Notes: generated by a model not told the origin, from the letters alone. A DNA stretch of 64,000 nt from Psychrobacter sp. UBA3480 (GCF_002377945.1 NZ_DFQV01000012.1:11131-75130); one strand, 5' to 3'; positions 35,811-45,366 are shown, counted from the first letter of the stretch. Translations and numbers: made by a program.

Positions 35811-37922
35811 ATGAAATCAAATACTTTTAACTATAGCTTGCTTGCTGTCGGTATTGCCGCAGTAATGGGTATCTCTGGTGGTGCTAATGCAGCTACTCCT
35901 AATACTACTGGTGGTGTTAGTGCAGGTGCTGCTGCTATCAATAACGTTGCAACCGCAAACTATAGTGTTGCTGGTATCGCTCAGCCAAACGTGTCGTCAA
36001 ACATCGTAACTGTCAACGTTAGCGAAACGGCCAACTTTTCACTCACGTCGACTATTGATGATGGCAGCATTGGTGACGATATTGCTATCAATCAGACTGC
36101 TACGCCAGGTGGTACGACTACCTTTACTCATAACTTAACCAACACGGGTAACGTTACTGATACTTATACCATCAATACCACAGGTAATGATTCAGCACTA
36201 GTAACGGCTACTCCAGACTATGCGTTAGGTACTGCGTCTGTTAAGTTTACTATTGTACAAGCAGATGGTACTCCTCTAACTACTGCTCAGATAAACGCTT
36301 TGAACGGTCAAGCACAGACAGGTACCGTAGCTAATGGTGGTACTATTAAACTACAGCCAGGCACTAGAGCTAATCTAAGCTACGAAGCAGCTACGCCAGA
36401 CGCTCGTAACGGTAATGACAAAGGTGTAGGTACATTAACAGCAACCAGTACTTTCTTTACTGCTAATCTTCCAGCAAATGCGACATTGGTGAATGAAAAC
36501 CAAACTATTGTAAGACTACCTACCTTTAAAATTGTAAAAACAGCTACGAGTACTGTCGATTTGACAGTGGCTAATCCGCAGATCAACTATAGTATCGTAG
36601 TAACTAACGCTACTACTGACTATAGTGCTGCTGCGACCGATATTGTCATCAGGGATGTCCTTCCTACAGGTTTAAGTTTGCCTAATGGCGCAGCATCAGA
36701 CGTGACCGTAACTGGTGGTGCTGGTACCGCTACGATTTCTACTATTAATGGTCGACGAGCTATTGATGTTGCCGTAGCAAACTTAGCCGTTGGCGCAAGT
36801 CGCACAATTACTTTCACAGTTAACGTCGATAAAACTCAGTATACAACTGCTAATAGTTCAGCAACGAATAACGTGGAAGTCTACGATAAGTTCGTCGGTC
36901 CGATTGGTGTGTTACCTGCTGTTCCTGTACTTGGTACTGACTATAATATTTTGGATAGTACAAATAACAATATAGATGTTACTAGAGTACCTGCTGCTGC
37001 GGATCTAGCTAACGGCGCTGGTATAGATACTGCTGGTGTGACTAACTTTACCAGACGAGCGGTCGTAGTGAGCAATCCAACGACTAGAGAGATTGCCCCT
37101 GCCTCAGGTACTGCTAATCAAGCTATTCATTCAACTCTTATTACTAACAGCGGTCAAGATGCTGAAGGTACTAATACCAATCCATTGACTTTCACTATTG
37201 CTGATGGTGGCAACAATGCGGCTGTCAGACCTGTTACTGGTCCTGTTAGTGTTACTTATACGCCGCCTGGTGGTGGAGCCCCGGTTACTATAACACTGCA
37301 ACCTACCGTTGCTGGTGGTAATACGTACACTCTTAATAGCTCTACACTACCAACAGCTCAATTTCCAAATGGTATTGCACCTGGTGGTACATTAGCGATC
37401 AACTATAATGTGTCTTCAGGCAATGTAACCACTCCTACAACTGTTGCTGACGCTGCAGCTGTCGGTAGCACTGAAACGACTATCGTAACTTTGACCCCAG
37501 CTGGCACTAATCCACCTGCTGTGACTTCAGTGACTGATACGACTAATGTTAGAGGCTTAAGTTTAGTGAAGGCTCAATCATTAGATGCGACTTGTTCAGG
37601 TACGGTTGCTTCAAGTACCTTTGTTCAAACTGCTATTGATGCAACCCCTGATCAATGTGTTATCTATCGTATTCAGGCGACTAACACTTCTTCAGCAGCA
37701 TTAGGTTTTAATCTTACTGGCGTAACGATTTCGGATTTGCTGTCTAACTTTTCAGCTGGTGCGGATTTAGTAGCTAACTCACCTGCTACTTCTGCTACTA
37801 CGTCATCTACTGCAGGCACAGCTAGTACTACCAGTACTGCGGTTCTTGGTACTAACTATACTATAGTTCCTCAGGGCGTTGGCACTTTGACCTTTAAGAT
37901 TAAAATCAAAAACGCTCGTTAA
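35811..37922 (+). CDS. Exported DUF11 repeat protein
   Basis: Surface or secreted protein of 703 aa, very rich in Thr, Ala, Asn, Gly and Val. The signal peptide ends at GGANA (about residue 28). Several beta-sandwich repeats follow, among them a DUF11 domain around residues 240-360 (NYSIVVTNATTDYSAAAT, IRDVLPTGL). The C-terminal module, with Cys in DATCSGT and PDQCVIYRIQA, matches the end of the 684-aa protein upstream. Lys and Arg are sparse in the mature part. GGAG six bases before the ATG supports this start; the frame begins four codons earlier. No anchor is seen. The gene precedes the giant barrel protein gene. Confidence 0.82.
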   Translation: MKSNTFNYSLLAVGIAAVMGISGGANAATPNTTGGVSAGAAAINNVATANYSVAGIAQPNVSSNIVTVNVSETANFSLTSTIDDGSIGDDIAINQTATPGGTTTFTHNLTNTGNVTDTYTINTTGNDSALVTATPDYALGTASVKFTIVQADGTPLTTAQINALNGQAQTGTVANGGTIKLQPGTRANLSYEAATPDARNGNDKGVGTLTATSTFFTANLPANATLVNENQTIVRLPTFKIVKTATSTVDLTVANPQINYSIVVTNATTDYSAAATDIVIRDVLPTGLSLPNGAASDVTVTGGAGTATISTINGRRAIDVAVANLAVGASRTITFTVNVDKTQYTTANSSATNNVEVYDKFVGPIGVLPAVPVLGTDYNILDSTNNNIDVTRVPAAADLANGAGIDTAGVTNFTRRAVVVSNPTTREIAPASGTANQAIHSTLITNSGQDAEGTNTNPLTFTIADGGNNAAVRPVTGPVSVTYTPPGGGAPVTITLQPTVAGGNTYTLNSSTLPTAQFPNGIAPGGTLAINYNVSSGNVTTPTTVADAAAVGSTETTIVTLTPAGTNPPAVTSVTDTTNVRGLSLVKAQSLDATCSGTVASSTFVQTAIDATPDQCVIYRIQATNTSSAALGFNLTGVTISDLLSNFSAGADLVANSPATSATTSSTAGTASTTSTAVLGTNYTIVPQGVGTLTFKIKIKNAR

Positions 37923-37941
37923 TTTATATTTAATATTTCAA

Positions 37942-37973
37942 AGTCTATAAGCTTCACAAGACGCTTATAGACT
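37942..37973. repeat. Intergenic hairpin 1 before the barrel gene
   Basis: Perfect 11-base stem AGTCTATAAGC against GCTTATAGACT around a ten-base loop, without a T-run. It begins 20 bases after the stop codon of the DUF11 repeat protein. Confidence 0.6.
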
Positions 37974-37977
37974 AATG

Positions 37978-38018
37978 CTCCAGCTTGACCTAATCGATTT
38001 TGATTAGCCAAGCTGGAG
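37978..38018. repeat. Intergenic hairpin 2 before the barrel gene
   Basis: Outer stem CTCCAGCTTG against CAAGCTGGAG, then a small internal loop and an inner stem CTAATC against GATTAG with loop GATTTT: 16 base pairs in all. No T-run follows. It ends 43 bases before the ATG of the barrel gene, so it may act on RNA stability or read-through rather than as a simple terminator. Confidence 0.6.
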
Positions 38019-38061
38019 AGTTACTACTCTACCCCTTTATATTTTATTGGATAAGCGACAT

Positions 38062-41000
38062 ATGACTAAATCTTTAATGACACTGTCTAATCGTGCTACG
38101 TTGCATACAGCGAAGATCTCTGCGCTGTCATTTGCAATGTTGCTTATGCAATCAAATACCGCATCTGCTGCAACTGATACATTGGTACAGCTGATCAGCA
38201 ATACTGCTCAAGCCAGCTACAACGTTGACAGTGAGACCAGCACGACTATCAGTACTGACTCAAACCAAGTACAAGTAAAAGCCTCAAATTTACCTGAATA
38301 TGGTATCAGTTTGACTCAGCATGCTTTACGTACAGTCATGCCTAATACACAGGTAAGTTGGGTCAACGTACTGAGTAACACCAGCTATAGTGATCAGACT
38401 GTTGAATTGACACTTGCTATATCGCCAACTGTCTCTAATTTAAAAGTCTATCAAGATCTTAATAATAACGGAGAAGTCGATTCAGAAGATCGACAAATCA
38501 TGCTCGTTAACCTGAGCGCTCAGATCAAACTTGGTCAGAGTGAGAGTATTCAGCTTATCGTACAGGCTCTATCAGATGCCGACGGTGAAGATGGCGATAC
38601 CGCTGATGTGAAGATTGGCGCTATCATATTAGAAGACCCATCAATAGCAGCTGTTGAAGCAATTGACAGACTGGTTATTGTTGAACCTAAAATCAACTTT
38701 ACTACCCCTCAATTTGACGGTACTAAAACCACCTCGCAAATCGGGGACAACGTTTATATTGATGCCAGTTACGCGCAGTGTAACGTGCAATCTGATAAAC
38801 CTGATCAAGTATGGATTACTGTTAAGTCGCCAATGACTGGTGATACCTACTCTCTTAAAGGAATTGAAACTGGTAATAATACAGGCAAATATCACTTATC
38901 TGTACCAACACAGAATAATGCCAATGCTATTGACGATAAACTGATTCAGACATTGGTCGACGATACGTTGACTGCTGAGTTAACAGCTTGTATTGCTCCT
39001 TCTGTTGGCACAGGTGCTGATCAGCTACCAAATGATAGCGATTTTACTGTACGTATCGATGATCTGAGCTCTCAAGTAAACATCATCGATAATAATGCAA
39101 GCCTAGTCGTCACTAAAGAAAGCGATGTCAAAACTGCAGAGCTTGGTGATTATGTCAGCTATACCATTGATATTACCAATAACGGCAAATCGACTGCTTA
39201 CGATGTACAACTAAAAGACGCTTTACCACGTGGTTTTGACTACGTTGAGAACAGTGTACGTGTTAGTCCAACGACTAATCTTGATATCAATCAAGCACAG
39301 ACTACCGAGTTTAAAGCTGATGGTAAATATCAGGTATTGAACTTAGGAAACATGGCAGTTGGCGAAAGTAAAAAAATTACTTATCGTGTGCTCATAGGTG
39401 TGTCATCACTAGGCGGCGATGGTATCAACCGCGCCACCGCAGTTGCTAGAAATGACCAAGGTCAAAGCGTAGGCTCAAGAGAAGCTCAGTGGAAAATTGA
39501 TGTAGAACGCGGAGTGATGAATACCGACGGTATTATCGTCGGCAAGGTCTATCACGATATCAACCGCGACGGTATTCAGCAAAAAGAAGACGGCGAACTT
39601 GGTGTCGCTGGTGTACGTATCTATATGGAGAACGGCAACTTCATCGTGACTGATCCTGAAGGTAAATATAACTTCTATGGTATCAGTGCCAAAACACACG
39701 TACTAAAGGTCGATCGTACTACTATCCCTAGAGAGACTGAACTGGTTACCCAAAGCAATCGTAATGCTGGTGATGCCGGTAGTCGTTTTGTTGATTTGAA
39801 GTACGGCGAATTACATCGTGCGGATTTTGCAATCGTTGCTGGCATGGCAGATAGCACTGAACGCTTAAACGCTGAGCTAATTGCTCGTAGCAAATTAGTA
39901 GAAGCTAAAAATGACACGTTAGAGCAAGCGGTAAAAACCGAGCTGACTTTAGATCCTGATTATGATACCGATACTACTGACAATGTAGATGCTAGTGGTT
40001 GTAACATCAATGGTGACTTAGACCTTGGTAATAACTGTGATTCGGCTATCGTTAATGACATGGCCAATCCAGTAGATAGCCGTGTTGATATGACAGTGAC
40101 CACTGTTGCTCCGCCAGTAGAAAAAGAGCTCGAAGAATACTTAAAAGAAGTGGCGAGTAACGATGTTGCCTTCATTAACCTAAACGAAGGTCAGCAGCTT
40201 AGCACTTATAAACAAATGGTACAGGTTCAGGCACCGCTTGGGTCTGTGTTCACACTATATGCCAACGGCAAAGCTGTATCAGAACAAAAAATAGGTAAAA
40301 CTGCTGAGCAAGAAAAACAGAATGTAACGGCTTTCGATTACTATGCTGTTGATATACAGCGCGGCAAGAACACATTACGCGGTGTTGCGACTGATATAAA
40401 TGGTCAGATCATCTCTGAGCAGACGATTAAGGTATTAACTCCTGATAGCCTACAAGCTATCGACTACCGTACCCAAGCACAATTAGTTCCAGCTGACGGT
40501 ATTAGTGAATACCAAGTCGTCATCAGCCTAAAAGATCGCGATAATCGTCCTTATATTGGTACTACTTCTCTTACGCTTGATACTAATATCGGTCGTATCA
40601 ATTTGGAAGACAGCAGCAAAGATCAAGCTGGCACCCAAGTGACTGTATCAGGTGGTGAGCTACTCATACCAGTCATCGCGTCAAGCGTACCAGGTAAGGG
40701 CGAGCTAGTAATTGACACTGGTAGCAGCAAACAAATCATTCCGTTACAGTTTACTGCTCAACTACGTCCACTACTCGCTGTTGGTATTGTAGAAGGTGCT
40801 ATTTCACTAAAAGACTTTGATGGTAGCAGCATTACCGATGCTCAAGGTGCGTTTGAGCAAGAGCTAAATGACTTTGCTGGCAATGATGATTACACAGCTT
40901 CTGGTCGTGCCGCGATGTTCCTAAAAGGAAAAGTACGTGGCGACTATCTGCTAACGCTTGCATATGATAGTGATAAAAAAGGCGAGCGTTTGTTCCGTGA

Positions 41001-43389
41001 TATCGAGCCTGGCGAATACTATCCTGTCTATGGCGATTCATCAGCTAAAGGCTTTGATGCGCAGTCTACTAGCAAGCTTTACGTGCGCCTTGATAAAGGT
41101 CGTTCGTTCGCTATGTATGGTGATTTAAAAACTCAGATTGATGATGACGAAGGTATCAAGCTTGGTCAATATAACCGTACATTAACTGGCCTAAAGGCTC
41201 AATTTGAAGATAGCAATACTCGTGTTACTGCCTTTTTAGCAGAGACCAGTACTAGCCAACGTGTAAATGAGACTCGCGGTTTGGGCATTTCAGGCCCATA
41301 TCCATTGGCTGAGAACTTCGATGCGGTATTAGAAAACTCTGAAACAGTTGAAGTTATTACTCGTGATGCCAACAACCCTGGGCTTATTATCAATCGTGAG
41401 ACGCTTACTCGCTTTGCTGATTATGAGATTGACCCCATCAGCCGCAGCTTATTCTTAACTGCACCAATTGCTAGTCAAGATATCGAAGGCAATCCTATCT
41501 ATATCCGTGTCACTGTCGAAGTTGATGAAGGTGGTGAAGATTATTTGGTCGGTGGTATTGCCGCGAAGCAGCAACTAACGAATAAAGTCGCCATCGGTGG
41601 TAGCTATGTGAATAGCGATGACCCATTGAACAAAGAAGAGTTGGCTAGTGTTAATAGTGTTGTTAAATTCAATGATAAGCTAAAGCTGGTCGCTGAATAT
41701 GCGATGAACAAAGCTGAGAACCCAAATTTTCAGTCAAGCAATCAAATCAACGCGACAGAATTGACTGATAGTGACGTTGAAGGTAACGCATTACGTATTG
41801 AGCTTGATTTTGATAATAAGAAAAATACGCGAGCTAAAGCTTATTATAATGATGCTGATGAAGGTTTTGTCACTGGTGCATCACCGCTTACCGCTGGACG
41901 TACTGAATCTGGTGTAGAGGTTAATCATACTCTAAATGATAAGAAAACTGCTCTTAAGTTAGAAGGTATACGCACAGAAGAGCATACTACTGACGCTAGC
42001 CGCGAAGGCGTGCAGGCAAGCGTTGAGCATCGTTTAAGCGAAAACATCGTTGGTGAAATTGGGGTTCGTTATTACAAACAAGACGCGACTGCTGCCTCAC
42101 GTAATACTCAAGCCGCGACAGACGTTGTAGATATTACAGACGACACTTTGTTTAATGATGACATTATCAATCAGTCAGCGTTGAGCAGCGTTAGTAACGC
42201 TGAAGAAGATATTGAAGGTACGACTGTTCGTGCTCGTGTTACCTCTCGTCTACCTAAGTTGAATAACAGCTTGGTATTTGCAGAGTATGAGCAAGATATC
42301 GAAAACAGCTCACGTAATGCAACTTCTATCGGTGGTGAGACACCACTCGGAAATCTAGGTCGACTATACGCACGTCATGATTTGATTAATAGCCTATCTG
42401 GTACTTATGGTCTTGATGATACAGATGAGCGTCAACGTACCACTGTTGGTTTTGATGCCACTTACATGAAAGATGGTAAGGTTTATAGCGAATACCGCAT
42501 GCGTGACGCCATCAGTGCACGTGAGGCAGAAGCAGCTATTGGTCTAAAAAACAAGTGGTATGTTCAAGAAGGTTTAACCTTAAACACTTTATTTGAGCGT
42601 GTTGAATCTCTGGAAGGTGAAGAAAGTAACACTGCAACAGCGGCAGGTGTCGGTGTTGAATATCTTGCCAAAGAGAATTATAAGGCATCGGGACGTTTTG
42701 AAAAACGTTGGGGCGAAACAAGTGATACGCTACTTGGTAGTGCTGGTATCGCCTATCGCTATACTGATGAGGTTACCTTCTTAGCCAAAGACATCTATTC
42801 ACGCACTGACTATAGTGATGGTGATCGCACTATCAATCGTTTTCAGCTAGGTGCTGCGTATCGTGACTACGACAGCAATCAGCTAGATATGCTTGCAAAG
42901 CTCGAATATCGTTTGGATGACAACAACACTGGTGACGATGCTTATCAAAAAAATACGACCGTTTGGTCATGGAATGGCAATTACCATCCCACACGTCCGC
43001 TGACATTGTCTGGTCGTTATGCAGGTAAGTATACAGAGTATCAAGCAGATGGATTGACCAGTGATAACACGGCTCATGCGGTCTACGGCCGTGGCCTTTA
43101 TGACATCAGTGAACGATGGGATGTTGGCTTGCAAGCGGGAACTTACTGGAATGAGCAAGCGAATGATTTGGCCTATATGCTTGGTGCAGAAGTGGGCTAT
43201 AGCCCAATGACCAACCTTTGGTTATCACTTGGTTATAACTTCATGGGCTTTGAAGATGAAGATATTGCTTATGACGACAGTACTCAGCAAGGTGCTTACT
43301 TTAGATTGCGCTTTAAGTTTGATGAAGACTTATTTAAACGTGAAGACCCACGTAAGAACCAACGTCTGAGCAGCAATTCTGCATTTTAA
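38062..43389 (+). CDS. Giant outer-membrane protein: DUF11 / SdrD-B / Ig-like stalk with C-terminal beta-barrel
   Basis: Protein of 1775 aa. After a signal peptide (ending ASAA, about residue 35), an N-terminal beta region is followed by a DUF11 domain (about 345-470, LGDYVSYTIDITNNG). An SdrD-B-like domain comes next (about 489-560, GKVYHDINRDGIQQKEDGEL with its Asp-rich calcium-type loop). Then a helical linker, an Ig-like domain (about 710-800) and a second resembling invasin Big-1 (about 810-900). From about 900 to the end, alternating beta strands with Tyr-rich turns (PVYGDSSAKGFD) suggest a large outer-membrane barrel, but the last residue is Phe after a polar tail. Start is the ATG five codons after a TTG. 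Function unknown. Confidence 0.78.
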   Translation: MTKSLMTLSNRATLHTAKISALSFAMLLMQSNTASAATDTLVQLISNTAQASYNVDSETSTTISTDSNQVQVKASNLPEYGISLTQHALRTVMPNTQVSWVNVLSNTSYSDQTVELTLAISPTVSNLKVYQDLNNNGEVDSEDRQIMLVNLSAQIKLGQSESIQLIVQALSDADGEDGDTADVKIGAIILEDPSIAAVEAIDRLVIVEPKINFTTPQFDGTKTTSQIGDNVYIDASYAQCNVQSDKPDQVWITVKSPMTGDTYSLKGIETGNNTGKYHLSVPTQNNANAIDDKLIQTLVDDTLTAELTACIAPSVGTGADQLPNDSDFTVRIDDLSSQVNIIDNNASLVVTKESDVKTAELGDYVSYTIDITNNGKSTAYDVQLKDALPRGFDYVENSVRVSPTTNLDINQAQTTEFKADGKYQVLNLGNMAVGESKKITYRVLIGVSSLGGDGINRATAVARNDQGQSVGSREAQWKIDVERGVMNTDGIIVGKVYHDINRDGIQQKEDGELGVAGVRIYMENGNFIVTDPEGKYNFYGISAKTHVLKVDRTTIPRETELVTQSNRNAGDAGSRFVDLKYGELHRADFAIVAGMADSTERLNAELIARSKLVEAKNDTLEQAVKTELTLDPDYDTDTTDNVDASGCNINGDLDLGNNCDSAIVNDMANPVDSRVDMTVTTVAPPVEKELEEYLKEVASNDVAFINLNEGQQLSTYKQMVQVQAPLGSVFTLYANGKAVSEQKIGKTAEQEKQNVTAFDYYAVDIQRGKNTLRGVATDINGQIISEQTIKVLTPDSLQAIDYRTQAQLVPADGISEYQVVISLKDRDNRPYIGTTSLTLDTNIGRINLEDSSKDQAGTQVTVSGGELLIPVIASSVPGKGELVIDTGSSKQIIPLQFTAQLRPLLAVGIVEGAISLKDFDGSSITDAQGAFEQELNDFAGNDDYTASGRAAMFLKGKVRGDYLLTLAYDSDKKGERLFRDIEPGEYYPVYGDSSAKGFDAQSTSKLYVRLDKGRSFAMYGDLKTQIDDDEGIKLGQYNRTLTGLKAQFEDSNTRVTAFLAETSTSQRVNETRGLGISGPYPLAENFDAVLENSETVEVITRDANNPGLIINRETLTRFADYEIDPISRSLFLTAPIASQDIEGNPIYIRVTVEVDEGGEDYLVGGIAAKQQLTNKVAIGGSYVNSDDPLNKEELASVNSVVKFNDKLKLVAEYAMNKAENPNFQSSNQINATELTDSDVEGNALRIELDFDNKKNTRAKAYYNDADEGFVTGASPLTAGRTESGVEVNHTLNDKKTALKLEGIRTEEHTTDASREGVQASVEHRLSENIVGEIGVRYYKQDATAASRNTQAATDVVDITDDTLFNDDIINQSALSSVSNAEEDIEGTTVRARVTSRLPKLNNSLVFAEYEQDIENSSRNATSIGGETPLGNLGRLYARHDLINSLSGTYGLDDTDERQRTTVGFDATYMKDGKVYSEYRMRDAISAREAEAAIGLKNKWYVQEGLTLNTLFERVESLEGEESNTATAAGVGVEYLAKENYKASGRFEKRWGETSDTLLGSAGIAYRYTDEVTFLAKDIYSRTDYSDGDRTINRFQLGAAYRDYDSNQLDMLAKLEYRLDDNNTGDDAYQKNTTVWSWNGNYHPTRPLTLSGRYAGKYTEYQADGLTSDNTAHAVYGRGLYDISERWDVGLQAGTYWNEQANDLAYMLGAEVGYSPMTNLWLSLGYNFMGFEDEDIAYDDSTQQGAYFRLRFKFDEDLFKREDPRKNQRLSSNSAF

Positions 43390-43408
43390 TTGATTGATAC
43401 TAATGACA

Positions 43409-43469
43409 CTGTCGTAAGTACAATCTTATGACAGTATCATGATTGTCTTATGACAAATTATTTTGTCAT
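43409..43469. repeat. Pair of hairpins downstream of the barrel gene
   Basis: CTGTCGTAAG (43409-43418) pairs with CTTATGACAG (43425-43434), including one G-U. ATGACAAA (43450-43457) pairs with TTTGTCAT (43462-43469). Both lie between the barrel gene and the next gene and share CTTATGACA in their 3' or 5' arms. A weak terminator is possible. Confidence 0.45.
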
Positions 43470-43544
43470 TCAGTAAACAATTAAGTCAGCCCTAGTAATG
43501 GTAAATAATACCAACGTTTATTACCTTAACATAAGGTTTACACC

Positions 43545-44321
43545 ATGTTTGATTCAGCCATCAAAGCAGCACCTTTCAAGCGCTCAGTATGCGTTACACT
43601 GTCAGCTTTATTTTCATTAACCTTTATGCAGCCAGTTTTAGCTAAGAGTGAGACTGTCCAAGTGGCTAACTCAACTAGCATGGCTGAATACTGCCGCAAT
43701 GATAGTCAGACTCAAGTACGCTCTTATAGATATCAAAGCGAACAACAGCGCCTGTTAAATTGTATGGTCACGCAGTTAAAACCTTATCAACAAAAAAACA
43801 AGACAGCCGCTCAACAGTATTTCGCTTATAAAGCGCAAGCGTGGTTGAACTATGCTATTCATCAAGACAGTATGAATAGCCGCTCATCCGCAGGTCAAGT
43901 TGCGTTAGAAATGGCAGAGCCTATATTGCAAGCGCTAGATGATGATACGGTACAAGACTTGGGCCTGCATCAAGATATTCCGTCTACCTCTGCCTTAATG
44001 CGTCCTGATCTATGGGCAACGTTAAGCGCACTTAAAGACGGCGATGGCATAGCATCAGCACCACGTGAGATGGCATTTAGTGAAGTGGCTTTAATTTGGG
44101 CAGCAACCAATCAATGCGCACGAGGCTGGCGCGAATCTGGTATGCATTTTCGCATGGCTGATCGCTGGCTTGAACAGGCCCGCGAAGCTTACGTCAATGC
44201 CAATGACTCACAGACCAATGTAGCGCTAGAGAAGTCAATAGTCAGTTATCATAAACAGTACTCGCCTTTAGACGCGAGCGATGATACTTGCCGTGGACAA
44301 GATTTGACATCTAACCGTTAA
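43545..44321 (+). CDS. Exported helical protein of the surface locus, unknown function
   Basis: Protein of 258 aa with a signal peptide (cleavage after VLA, about residue 34). The mature part is mostly helical and contains several Cys (AEYCRNDS, RLLNCMV, NQCARGW, DDTCRGQ). It resembles, by eye, the helical N-terminal domains of some OmpA-family proteins of Moraxellaceae, for instance YKAQAWLNYAIHQDS near residue 105, but it has no OmpA peptidoglycan-binding domain. AAGG lies before the ATG. It is the last gene of the five-gene locus, 155 bp after the barrel gene, and ends at a bidirectional terminator. It could be a periplasmic partner of the barrel; that is inference. Confidence 0.75.
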   Translation: MFDSAIKAAPFKRSVCVTLSALFSLTFMQPVLAKSETVQVANSTSMAEYCRNDSQTQVRSYRYQSEQQRLLNCMVTQLKPYQQKNKTAAQQYFAYKAQAWLNYAIHQDSMNSRSSAGQVALEMAEPILQALDDDTVQDLGLHQDIPSTSALMRPDLWATLSALKDGDGIASAPREMAFSEVALIWAATNQCARGWRESGMHFRMADRWLEQAREAYVNANDSQTNVALEKSIVSYHKQYSPLDASDDTCRGQDLTSNR

Positions 44322-44389
44322 AATAATTGCTGCTTTATTAAAAATATGACTTTCTATAACTTTTAATCTTATGCTAAAAATTAGACGCG

Positions 44390-44418
44390 AAAAAGCCGAC
44401 ATATTTGTCGGCTTTTTT
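44390..44418. terminator. Bidirectional rho-independent terminator
   Basis: AAAAAGCCGACA pairs with TGTCGGCTTTTT across loop TATT. It serves the surface locus and the convergent TetR gene. Confidence 0.92.
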
Positions 44419-44437
44419 ATGTTTAAAGTGAGCTCAA

Positions 44438-45130
44438 TTAGCGGTTTTTACGTGGCAACTTTTCTGGTAGGTAACAACGTAAATAAGCAATAAATGCTGT
44501 ATTTGCTTCTTGGATATACTCTTCAGTGATACTCTGATGACGGCGATAAGACAACGTAAAGATAGCATTTACGATGCTATAAGCAATCAACAAGGTATCT
44601 TGGATATCGTGGAAGTTTGGCATCTCATAACGCTCTGACAAACGCTTATAGACCAGATCAACGATTTGATGATCCATATCTTCACCAAAGCTGTCGCCTT
44701 CAAAATCAGGTGTATTGGTGTCATAGATAAGCTTGGCTTTTGTCTCATCGTTATGGAATATCGTAATACAATGATCGATAAGCGCCGTTAAATACCCTTG
44801 CCATCTGTCATAGTTACCAATATCGACCGTTTCTACCATCTCTAATATTTCAATCGCATTCAAAAAACGCAATGCTAAAAATATTGCTTCAATATTAGGG
44901 AAAAAATGGTAAGCAGAAGCTCTTGGTATGCCTGCTTCCTCACACACAGCTGCTAACGTAATATCGTTAATAGCATGTGTTTCGCTCAATTTTTTGGCAC
45001 CAGCCAATAGTTTTTGACGACGTGCACGGCCTTGTTGACTAGTAAACTTAAACTTATTAGGTACAAGCTTTTTTGCCAATTCCGAATCTACCAACACATC
45101 TTCAATCTTTTCGTCTTTATTATCACTCAT
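44438..45130 (-). CDS. TetR-family transcriptional regulator
   Basis: Repressor-type regulator of 230 aa. After a charged N-terminal tail of about 35 residues comes a TetR HTH (about 38-82) with the recognition part AAVCEEAGIPRASAYHFFP. The C-terminal ligand domain is unassigned. AGAGAT lies before the ATG. It is convergent with the surface locus and followed upstream by an exonuclease-family gene on the same strand (237 bp apart). Its target genes cannot be named from the sequence. Confidence 0.88.
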   Translation of the reverse strand: MSDNKDEKIEDVLVDSELAKKLVPNKFKFTSQQGRARRQKLLAGAKKLSETHAINDITLAAVCEEAGIPRASAYHFFPNIEAIFLALRFLNAIEILEMVETVDIGNYDRWQGYLTALIDHCITIFHNDETKAKLIYDTNTPDFEGDSFGEDMDHQIVDLVYKRLSERYEMPNFHDIQDTLLIAYSIVNAIFTLSYRRHQSITEEYIQEANTAFIAYLRCYLPEKLPRKNR

Positions 45131-45366
45131 TGTGAATCTCTTAATGTTGCGCCCTATTTTATAAATATAATCTTCATTGAATAGTATTTATCCTCAAATA
45201 AAGGATGATGACTGTTGGCTAAAATATAAAGCCTATATGGTCAATACTCTATTCAATGCAGAGGCATCATAAACGCTTGCACATTATCAAGCAAGGGACA
45301 TGAATAGGTTAAAAAACAATACTACGATCAGCAATTTAATAGAGCTAACCGTCTAATTTTATAAAG

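Noticed and set aside
35811..37922. Possible CRISPR-like or satellite repeat in the Thr/Gly-rich DUF11 gene
   Set aside because: The repetitiveness is low-complexity coding for Thr, Ala, Gly and Asn with no fixed unit or spacer structure; the frame is open throughout.
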